Positions 32,901-40,791 of a stretch of 40,791 nucleotides of DNA are shown here, in pieces. Location: positions 4,132 to 44,922 of the forward strand of contig AVPN01000429.1 of NCBI GenBank assembly GCA_000695325.1. Reading direction: 5' to 3'. Under the pieces are notes generated by a model. The model was not told the DNA's origin, made no database searches, and saw only the letters and a program-made list of their open reading frames with translations. The position numbers and the translations under genes were made by a program. Origin of the DNA: Pleurobrachia bachei. Its lineage: Eukaryota > Ctenophora > Tentaculata > Cydippida > Pleurobrachiidae. How positions within the stretch are numbered: position 1 is the first letter of the stretch; each line of letters begins with the position of its first letter.

Positions 32901-35900
32901 CTTTTGGAACATATGATCAGTTTTAAATTTAGTTGAAACATGGAAAAAAGTTTTATTTGAAGATGCTAGAACTCACAGAGATATAGAGCCCCGTTCCCCA
33001 CTGGATATAGGAGCCCACTCCGAATCAGGGAACCTGGTCGTCTCCTCAGGGCTGTATAGGTCCTTGAACAGAACTATCCCTACTGCACCCCGGTCAGCTG
33101 CAGCTGCAACTTTGTTCCCCCGGAATGAGCTACCAACACGTGCCAGCACTATCTGGGGGGATAGAAATTATTATATGGTCAATGTTATTTTTGTCTGGCT
33201 CGCCGACCAAAATTTTACATGGAGCTGTAGCAAATAGGCTACAACATCCCGAGTTTTACTCAGCACCTCAAAAAATTGAAAAATTGTCAAAAAATGGGAG
33301 TATATTAGGGGGTACTGCATTATAGACAGAGATAGCACACGTGTACATCTATGTGAATAGTTCTTTTAATGAACAGGGTGTAAGTTAATATAGGTAGCTC
33401 ACGCAATAAAAGGGGTGATTTTGAAACCAAGTGAAATTTAGGGAATGAAAGGTCACTATAGTTGCAGCACTAACCTTGAACTGCTTGGCAGCTTCGTTGA
33501 GATTTGAGATGGCAGTATCAACCGGATTTAGGGCACTTTCCTTCTCTCCCAGTGTGATAAGAACCTCCACCAGACCTAATTATAGAAGAAGGGGAGGTTA
33601 TTAGTTCAGGATTGACATAGTGAGTATATTATCCGGGATCTTATAGTTTAATTAACCCACCAATTGTTTTTGGGTTACTTAGCCACAAGCTGAGCAAACC
33701 ACATACCACCCGGGTATGGGTATGACGCTAATTAATTACTAATTATTTAGCTACCTGGTCTGTGTTGGAACCACCACTCTGAGATCCTTGCTGCGTAGAC
33801 CTCAACATTACCTGGTATCAACACACTCTCACTCGCATTCACCACAACCTAGGTGAGAGGGATAGTTTAGGGGGAAGGCCGAAGAGGTCACAAGATCTTA
33901 TGATAGGGGAGTAGCTGGAAAAGCTGGAGTAGAGATGTCAGTCTAGGGAATTGAAGGACACTGAGTTCACGAGAGCAGTCAGTTTGTCGGCGCATCACTT
34001 TAATTTGAAAGTGGGATAACACGAGAAGTTCAAACCTCTTCACACCTTTTTACCTGGACAAGTGCAGAGGCAACTTTAGCAAGGCTCTTATATTCAGGAT
34101 CAACCAGGTCTAACAGGTGTCTGTTATCATGTAGTGTGTGGTACACGTTGTCGAAAGAGTTACAGTTGATATCTACTACCGACACCCCCGCGTAGCAGTA
34201 GAAACTAAACATGTCAGAACCACCTGGTGGGGGGTCAGGTTTAAAACCGTGAGGGTGGATACCAGGAAGGGTGTTCGCCCACCCTCCCCCTCTCTAGTAT
34301 CTGTGTCTGCACCCCATCTTCTACAGCCAAGGACAAGGGCGACCGACCGGGGAGGAGGTAGCTGATGAAAAACAACGGGAAAACAGATCAAAGATTAATT
34401 CGCAGTGCTTACTTCCGGAGAGAGGGAGAGCTGTAGATGCGTTAACACCGTTAACCTTATTCAGTACCCCCGTTGTTAACCTATCGTACATGGGGGATCC
34501 AGAGGCCATGACCTCGTGGCAGTGTCCTCCCTCGGCGACATCAGTGTTAACATAGATAACCGCCTTGGAACGGAGCGGAAACCTGAGTGGGAATGGACGA
34601 GTGAGAGTGTGAGTACGTGGGAGATAGAGAGGGGAAGAGGTTAGAGGAGGGTGACTGTAAGAGTGGGCCGTGGGGAGTAAATAATTGAGAAAAAACGCCA
34701 CACAAGGGAAGACCACAGTCTTATTATTAGACTCTGCCCGCTGGAGAGAGCGACTTACTACCTAGCTTTACCCCTCGAGGGGTAAAGCTAGGTAGTAAGT
34801 CGCTACCAATATATTGCACATGTTACCTGTATTCCTCCACCCACTCAATGGATCCCATAAGACCTCACCATATTACCTGTATTCCTCCACCCACTCAATG
34901 GATCCCATGAGTCCCCATTCCTCGGCGTCCCAACTGGCCACCTTAATCGTCCTCCTCGGTCTCCATCCCTTCTCCAGAAACTCTCCCAGAGATCGGGCGA
35001 CCTCCAACATTGCTGCTGTACCGCTACCAGGGTCTATTGCCCCGTAGGTCCATGCGTCTCTGTGGTTACCTAGGAGATACAAGGGGTTACCTAGCGGACA
35101 CAAGGGGTATCATATGTTTAACGTTTGTGACTTCGTGTATTTACTGTTTGTGTAGCTCTGATGTTACATATAAATGTGTAAGGCTCTCTCTTTCTGGTTT
35201 CCTGGTAAAGCTGTGATTGTATTGAAAAGCGCCATGAGCAGTAAACAAGTTGTGCTGTTACACCGCCGCCGCGCCCCCCATAATAGTATGAACAATACAA
35301 TAAACAAGGGGTTACATAAGTGGTGCGAGACAGGAGGCAGAGAAATGAGGGGGCAAACCCAAATTCACCCCCTTACCTAGTATGACCCACCGGTCAGGCT
35401 CCACCTGTCCAACAATAGTCCCAATAACATTGGTCACGTTGACCCTTTTAACCACGTTGGACACAGTCACCTCTAACAATGGGGAGTCATCTTCTCCTCC
35501 TACGTTAATTGTCTCCCCCTCCATCACACCAACGTTCCATTCCGGGTTTACACCTGCAGAGAGATATGAAGTGGTAGGGATAATGGACGATACTGGAGAG
35601 ATGTGTTGTTCAATGTTCAGTTCCGAGCGAATGGGTGAAACCACAAGCCCATCCTCGCTGACTAGAGAGATGTGTGTAGTATGCGGTATGGAGAACCCAT
35701 TGGAGATAGGATAATGAACAATTGGAGAATGTTCTATGAAACTCATACCAAAGGATATCTGAATTCTATACTAACCACTAACCACTATCAGGTAGTGCCC
35801 GAAGGAGAACTTGGGCGTCCTCCCCTGTAATTGGTTGGCAGATAATGGCTGTGTATTGTGGGGTGCTAGTCTTCTTGTTCGGACTATCTAGAACAGAGGG

Positions 35901-38900
35901 CCACCCGGTACTGTCCATGTCACCATCATTCCTTAGGAGAGAGATAAGATGGGATTAGAAGATGTCAAAGTAAACCAACCGTGGCGATTTTTTATCCAAA
36001 AAAAATTCTGTAATTGAAAAACTCCCCCAAAAACTCTTCTGGAATATGATCAGTTTTAAATTTAGTTGAAATTTGAAACACCTTGTTATACAACTCACAG
36101 AGATATAGAGCCCCGTTCTCCACTAGATATAAAACTCACAGAGATATAGAGCCCCGTTCCCCACTGGAGATAGGAGCCCACTCCGACTCAGGAAACCTGG
36201 TCGTCTCCTCAGGGCTGTATAGGTCCTTGAACAGTACTATCCCTACTGCACCCCGATCAGCGGCAGCAGCTACCTTATTTCCCCGGAATGAGCTACCAAC
36301 ACGTGCCAGAACTATCTGGGGGGATAGAAATTATTATATGGTCAATGTTATTTTTGTCTGGCTCGCCGACCAAAATTTTACATGGAGCTGTAGCAAATAG
36401 GCTACAACATCCCGAGTTTTACTCAGCACCTCAAAAAATTGAAAAATTGTCAAAACTTCATTATTGTGAAAACGCGATGTCTCTAGCTCAATCCAGTGAG
36501 GTGCTAGACACTGAAATATGCCGTGAGGTGCCCTCGTGAGGTGCCCTCAGTTTACAGGAATACCTTTTAAATTAAAATTTCGAAAATTTCGGGAAATAGT
36601 AGAATGATATACCGCTCTGATGATTCAGCGGAACATCGTCAATATTTTGACATGTCTCCGTTGGGTATGGGCGGTATATAAGCGCGGAATATTATTATTA
36701 TTATTATGATTTCTCACTCACATGATGAGGTGACTTTGGAAAACAAACTTACTCATAAAGTGAGATGCAAGTCGGTTTTACAGCTAAATACCTTACTCAT
36801 TCGGGGTAAATGAGTAAGTATAGAGTTGAAACTTGGCACATAGCAAGATTAGACAATTTTCCTCCTGATAAGCATATAATTTGTACCAAAAATGACTCAG
36901 GGAGTGAGGTACAGGCCCTTCAAAAGCGACCTATTTTAGCCTACTTCTTCCGGACACCTCACAGATTGAGTAAGGGGTTTGAATCGATTAGGTACTGTTT
37001 TAAGGTGTCATATGAGCAATTTAAGGTCGTTTTTAGAATGATCTACTCACTCAGTGAGGTGCTATTGACGTTTTAAGAAAACATCGTTTTTTCGATGCAC
37101 CTCAGTCGATGAGTCATATTTTTCAAACTTTTTTGGTGCAAATAATAGCTTTGAGTCTACTGCATGTATCTAGCTAAGAGTACAGTCAGACCCCGATTTA
37201 CCGGGATCCTCGGGGGAAGCCATTTTGCCCGGTAAATCGGGGTGCCCGGTATATCGGGGTAGAGCATATATCTGACCCACAAATCCTACTTGTCCAAAAT
37301 TCTATACCAAGACACATCTAACTGTATAGTATACATTTATTGATGACAATATGATCATTGCTTCTGTCATTAGAAATAGAAAATTGAAAAATATGTAAAA
37401 ACTTTTTCTAAGGTAAGCCACCCCTACCGAGTCCGAATCGTGTTTCGAATCGGTGCATCTTATCACATGTCCTGCCGCTAATTAGGCTTTTCGAAACGAA
37501 CCGATACGTGATACCATGCCGAATCTGGGCACCCTAAGCGGGTGAGGAAGTATCAAAGTTAAAAAATAACTATTTCTCTAAAAATTTACGGGGAGCATCG
37601 ATCACAGTATTGACAATGATTCTGTAAAATTTTGCAAAAAAATGTTATGAAATTTTTCCAAGGTATACCAGCCGCCTTCGAATCGTGTTTCGAATCGGTG
37701 CATCTTATCACATGTCCTATCGCTAATTAGACGGTTCGAAACGAACCGATACGTGATCCCCACAGACCTAGCGAATTGCAAATGCAAGTTTCCCAACCGG
37801 CAAAACTTCGAAAATTTTTCAAAAAAAATAGGGGGAAAGAAATCCTCCCGGTAAATCGGGGTTCCGGTAAATCGGGGCCCGGTAAATCGGGTCCGACTGT
37901 AGTTGTGAAATGTGAGGTGCTAAAGGTCAAAAAGGAGCTCTAAGTAAACGGTGTAACTTTGGAAACCGTTTGCACCTCATAAACTGAGTAAGTTTGCTTA
38001 CATATTCGAGATGTGTTTAATTTGAAGATTTTTGAGCATATTTTTGAAAAAATTAGGACAAAATATTAAATATTGACGGAATAGGACAAGTTTTTGCAAA
38101 TACTGTCACCGGCACCTCACGGATTGAGTTATTCGAATTTTAGAGTTATAAAAGCGATTATTATACATTTTTATCAATAAATTCGGAATATTTCGTTAAT
38201 TTGGCAATATTTAGTTGTCCAAAAATGACTAAATGTAAAAGTGGTCATTTTTTGGAGTCAAAAACGAGCCAGACAAAAATAACATTGACCATATTTGGAG
38301 TAGATGGTGATTAATTATGTATTTACGGCAGGTAAGAAGAAGCGCTTTATTTGTGGAATGTTTAGAAGAAAGAAAAGTTAGGAACAGAGCTTACCTTTCC
38401 CTTTACAGATATGTTATGTCGTTCCAGATAACTGAAATCGGCCTCCTCTGCATTATTAGCAAACACGTAGGGAGCCTTTACTGTCCCGGGTAGGCTCCAC
38501 GCGTTAAACAAAGGTGTAGTTGGGTGAGTCTTTTCAAAATCTGGAATGTTACCTTATTTAGTCAACACGAGTTCACTACCAAATATGGAGAACACATGTT
38601 TGGAGCACTACCAAATATGGAGATCACATGATCACTACACGTTACCTGTGAGGGGAGTCTCTTGAGGTGCACAAGAATGAAGGAGGGTCTCATTTTCAGA
38701 GGAGAGGAGTTTGACTGAGTTAGGATGCTCGGGATCTGGGTAGGGTAACCTCATTGAATAATTCTTCATCTCCACCTGTAAAGTAGGGGTCAAATGTTAT
38801 TACTTATTACTTGGAGAAATAGAACGGGGGGGGCGACATGTTAATTTTGTTAACTTTGTTAATATTAACATCCAGAAAACAGGTGATTTATTAACAAATT

Positions 38901-40231
38901 AACAAAACGTTAACAAACGTTAACAAATACCATTTATTCCATCTAAAACCCCTTTAACACGTGTTTTTGGTATTTAACACTTGTTCTGCGATCATAGGTG
39001 TTCCTTCTGCACGATTTGCATACCCCTACTACCTCTACTACGGCTTTTCTACAGCGATTTGTTCCATTAAATGGCCATTGTGTAAATTTTAATAAAAATC
39101 AGCCAAGCTAAACCACAATTAAAGTCAAATGACCCTAATCGACATTTTCCAGCCCTAAAAACTAACTAAGACTCATGAATTTACCTAAAAACAAAAAATA
39201 TCCCAAAAATAGGTTTTTCTAAAAAAACACAAGGATTTGTAGCGAAGCAAATTTTCAATCTTTGACGAAAAAATTGATTTTTGAAAAATGTTAGTTCTTT
39301 CTCCAACAAAAACATTGTAAATCAACTTCTTAAATCCAAAGAATCGATTTTTAATGAAAAAAATACGTTAAAGTGAGATTTTATACGCTAAATTGAAATG
39401 TTTTTAATTTTTGGATTTTCATCGATATTGAGCCAAAAAACCTGATTGTCGGACTTTGGTTATCTGAAGAGGCCTTGTTTGGGAATGTATGTGTTAGATG
39501 AGTTATTAAACTATAAAATTAAACCAGTTTAAGTCGTATTATCAACCAATAAGAACAGTTTTATAGCATTTGTTAATTTTGTTAATTAACGTTAATTAAC
39601 AAAATCGAAAAAAAGAGGTGATTTATTAACAATTAACATGTCGCCCCCCCCAATAGAACCCAGGAAAGGAACCTAGAATCACAAAACCCAGCTAGTAATG
39701 AAATTTAAAAAGGCAGGTATAAACCCGTCACAAATTATCAGCTAAGACCCATAATTATCAGCTAGAAGACCCATAACGACCACATAGTTACCACTTCATA
39801 CGTACCGTATCAAATGCGAATTCCTGCAACCTATCCCTGATATACTGAGCCAGCCGGTAATTCTCCTCACTCCCCGCTATATGGCTGTTTTGTGTGAGGG
39901 CGGTGTGAAACTCCTTCACCTTACTTGCCTTTATCACACTGGCTACATTGTCTATTTTATGAGGTGACACCGGTTCCCCTAGGGACACCACTAGAAGATG
40001 GAACAGTCCTCCTGATATGAATATAAGTAGTGCAAACACCGTCAGCACTATGAGACGGAGGGGGTTGGAACACGATTTGGAGAGAGGTGATTTGGAGGAG
40101 TTAGGACGAGGTAGGAGGAGGTCGTCATCATCGTCATACTGGTCCGGGGTGGTGGAGCGGATTAGGGTGCCGTTCCCGCCGCTGCCACGGGGGGACTGGA
40201 GGGAGTAGTGACGGGAATCACCTCGACCCAT
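29972..40231 (-). CDS. FOLH1: M28B glutamate carboxypeptidase II-like (NAALADase) with a duplicated 8-exon block
   Basis: Type II membrane zinc peptidase of the folate hydrolase/NAALADase family. Single exons: 39806-40231, 38646-38775, 38395-38540, and at the 3' end 30226-30400 and 29972-30102. Exons 4-11 exist twice: block 2 at 36140-36315, 35783-35931, 35377-35553, 34877-35069, 34413-34582, 34054-34223, 33755-33848 and 33475-33575, and block 1 at 32977-33152 through 30642-30742. With one block the protein is 745 aa (human GCPII 750). Short cytoplasmic tail, [24 protein letters not shown]-like region ([15 protein letters not shown]), metal-site motifs [26 protein letters not shown] and YHTLHD, C-terminal helical part. 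An AATAAA lies about 12 bp beyond the stop. Intron 3 is nearly all transposon. Confidence 0.9.
31794..31848 (-). repeat. ACCGACCG mini-element, copy 5 (partial)
   Basis: CCGACCGGGCAAGCAAACAA, then CCAATCAGAACGCGTTATT and GGTCACGTGACTG. It lies between carboxypeptidase exons 7 and 8 of block 1 and is absent from block 2. Confidence 0.6.
32580..32671 (-). repeat. ACCGACCG mini-element, copy 4
   Basis: Nearly complete, with CGACCGACACAAGTAAACAA at one end and CCAGTATTTCCTGATTC at the other. It lies in the exon 5-6 intron of block 1. The same intron in block 2 has unrelated sequence. Confidence 0.65.
33294..36455. repeat. Carboxypeptidase tandem duplication, block 2
   Basis: Second copy of the 8-exon block, adjoining exons 1-3. 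It starts at GGGAGTATATTAGGGGG, the same sequence that begins block 1 at 30466. The intron after exon 7 (34583-34876) holds a 56-bp palindrome, and the end of exon 4 is repeated (36092-36172). Block 1 lacks both. Confidence 0.85.
34749..34804. repeat. 56-bp perfect palindrome
   Basis: AGCGACTTACTACCTAGC... is mirrored exactly around CTCGAG (28-bp arms, no spacer). In the carboxypeptidase exon 7-8 intron of block 2 only. Confidence 0.9.
36608..36707 (+). mobile_element. SINE-like or LINE-tail insertion with ATT repeat
   Basis: ATATACCGCTCTGATGATTC through TGGGCGGTATATAAGCGCGG to (ATT)n. The same sequence, inverted, is at 40420-40513. A related tail ends the LINE at 11357. Confidence 0.6.
37183..37899. 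mobile_element. pogo/Tc1-like MITE with TA target duplication
   Basis: Starts CAGTCAGACCCCGATTTACC and ends GGTAAATCGGGTCCGACTG. TA is present directly outside both ends (37181-37182, 37900-37901). CCCGATTTACCGG is repeated two to three times at each end. Inside, a block of about 80 bp (CGAATCGTGTTTCGAATCGG through GAACCGATACGTGAT) occurs twice, near 37433 and 37678. No transposase. Confidence 0.8.
38826..39651. mobile_element. hAT-like MITE with 8-bp target duplication
   Basis: 826 bp. Ends GGGGGGGGCGACATGTTAAT and its complement, with AATAGAAC directly outside both ends (38818-38825 and 39652-39659). An exact 8-bp target duplication fits hAT-type transposition. Rich in GTTAAC-like motifs near the ends. 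No transposase frame. It occupies most of carboxypeptidase intron 1. Confidence 0.8.
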
Positions 40232-40236
40232 ATATC

Positions 40237-40385
40237 CTAGATAAAGGGAGAGTGGTGGGGTTAGTTAATTAGGTGATTAGAGGGAGAAGTGGTGGGGTTA
40301 GGTGGTTAGATAAAGGGAGAAGTGGTGGGGTTCGTTGATTAGAGGGAGGGAAAGAGTGGGGTTGGGTGATTAGAGGGAGGCAAGA
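40237..40385. repeat. Minisatellite upstream of the carboxypeptidase start
   Basis: About four imperfect units of AGAGGGAGAAGTGGTGGGGT with TTAGGTGATT spacers. The first unit adjoins the TTTATCTAG acceptor 5 nt before the start codon. Confidence 0.65.
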
Positions 40386-40419
40386 AAGGAAAAAACAATC
40401 ACGAATCATAAAAAACCTA

Positions 40420-40513
40420 TAATAATAATATTTCGCGCTTATATACCGCCCATACCCGACGGAAACATGTCAAAATATTGGCGATGCTCCGCCTGGTCAT
40501 CAGAGCGGTATAT
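40420..40513 (-). mobile_element. SINE-like or LINE-tail insertion, inverted
   Basis: Reverse complement of 36608-36707: AATAATAATATTTCGCGCTT, then CCGCCCATACCCGACGG and ATCAGAGCGGTATAT. Confidence 0.65.
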
Positions 40514-40658
40514 CCTCAAGCATATATATGACACACACTAACACTCTGGTTGAAAAAGACAATATATAGAAGCCAATATTAACTGGACTTATAAAAACTG
40601 GTGGAATAACTGGTCCCATAAACCTGTAGATATAAATTTAAACACACTTTACTCACAC

Positions 40659-40778
40659 CTGCTGGGAAAAAAGGTTACTAGGTAGTGATTTATTAGCATG
40701 CCAGAGAGAGGATGACACCGATTGCCCGCAGGCACCACAACTACAACACACATTACAACTCAGCCGCGGGTTCCCCAT
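40659..40778 (-). CDS. Possible upstream first exon (Cys-rich, 40 codons)
   Basis: Starts with ATG at 40778, reads MGNPRLSCNVCCSCGACGQS, and ends at a good donor (CAGCAG|GTGTGAG). Joined to the acceptor at 40237 it puts the carboxypeptidase start out of frame. If spliced there it is an untranslated exon with a short upstream frame, otherwise it belongs to another transcript. Confidence 0.25.
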
Positions 40779-40791
40779 CACCTACTCCAAA

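Larger units (their letters stand above)
30466..33294. repeat. Carboxypeptidase tandem duplication, block 1
   Basis: Exons 4-11 in minus order: 32977-33152, 32693-32841, 32363-32539, 31891-32083, 31580-31749, 31221-31390, 30922-31015 and 30642-30742. Lengths equal block 2 exactly. The part from 30466 to about 31752 differs from 33299-34585 at only about three positions by eye. Beyond that point the introns are unrelated and the exons differ by a few percent. The right edge falls inside the inverted-repeat element that starts at 36336 in block 2. Confidence 0.85.
36336..38294. mobile_element. 1.96-kb non-autonomous element filling carboxypeptidase intron 3
   Basis: 30-bp perfect inverted ends (ATATGGTCAATGTTATTTTT at 36336-36365; its complement at 38265-38294). 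The intron spans 36316-38394, so only 20 bp remain on the acceptor side and 100 bp on the donor side. No coding frame of note. Inside are many CACCTCA...TGAGT motifs, a pogo-like element (37183-37899) and a SINE-like tail (36608-36707). The left end also survives at 33173-33294. Confidence 0.7.

Noticed and set aside
36810-37076. 88-aa plus-strand frame inside the 1.96-kb element
   Set aside because: No resemblance to a transposase or any domain. It spans the repeated CACCTCA motifs and is probably chance.
40659-40778. N-terminal coding extension of the carboxypeptidase
   Set aside because: Joining this exon to the acceptor at 40237 leaves 5 nt before the ATG, out of frame. The 142-codon first exon already matches the family length.

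Overview
The window is animal (metazoan) genomic DNA: genes are split by short GT-AG introns and encode metazoan or eukaryote-wide families (TFIIIC102/GTF3C3, TAMM41, MAK16, AATF, group XII phospholipase A2, an M28B glutamate carboxypeptidase, rhodopsin-like GPCRs, a SUEL-type lectin). Tight packing, genes nested inside introns on the other strand, and a splice acceptor a few bases before nearly every start codon suggest an animal that uses spliced leaders. A ctenophore or a hydrozoan is my best guess, not proven. There is one assembly gap (23906-24401).

Most genes form a head-to-tail series on the minus strand. Read from the right end they are: carboxypeptidase II-like (start 40231, stop about 29972), AATF (29666-27890), an unrecognised 422-aa gene (27708-25864), PLA2G12 (25695-24927), MAK16 (5' end in the gap, stop 22405), TAMM41 (first exons at 22232 and 19633, stop 13675) and GTF3C3 (first exon 13523, running off the left of the recognised exons at 1502). 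Five of the six measurable stop-to-start distances are 150-185 bp. Two genes lie on the plus strand inside introns of this series: a GPCR (11365-12827) in GTF3C3 and a 132-aa membrane protein (17504-18073) in TAMM41. A small secreted lectin (577-900) lies at the left end.

Three segmental tandem duplications cut across genes. One duplicates eight consecutive exons of the carboxypeptidase (32977-33152 down to 30642-30742, and 36140-36315 down to 33475-33575), with every exon length and phase kept. One duplicates the MAK16 3' exons together with the TAMM41 5' exons. One duplicates two GTF3C3 exons together with the start of the GPCR. In each, a complete gene can still be read across one copy. 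A fourth repeat, about 1 kb and non-coding, lies at 14832-17040. All could be real or could be unmerged haplotypes.

The rest is mobile DNA: a fossil LTR element with a Gag-like frame, a LINE 3' end, several non-autonomous inverted-repeat elements (one with an 8-bp target duplication, one pogo-like with TA), a roughly 85-bp element that makes up a whole PLA2G12 intron, and a tRNA-Thr-like sequence inside a perfect 33-bp inverted repeat.
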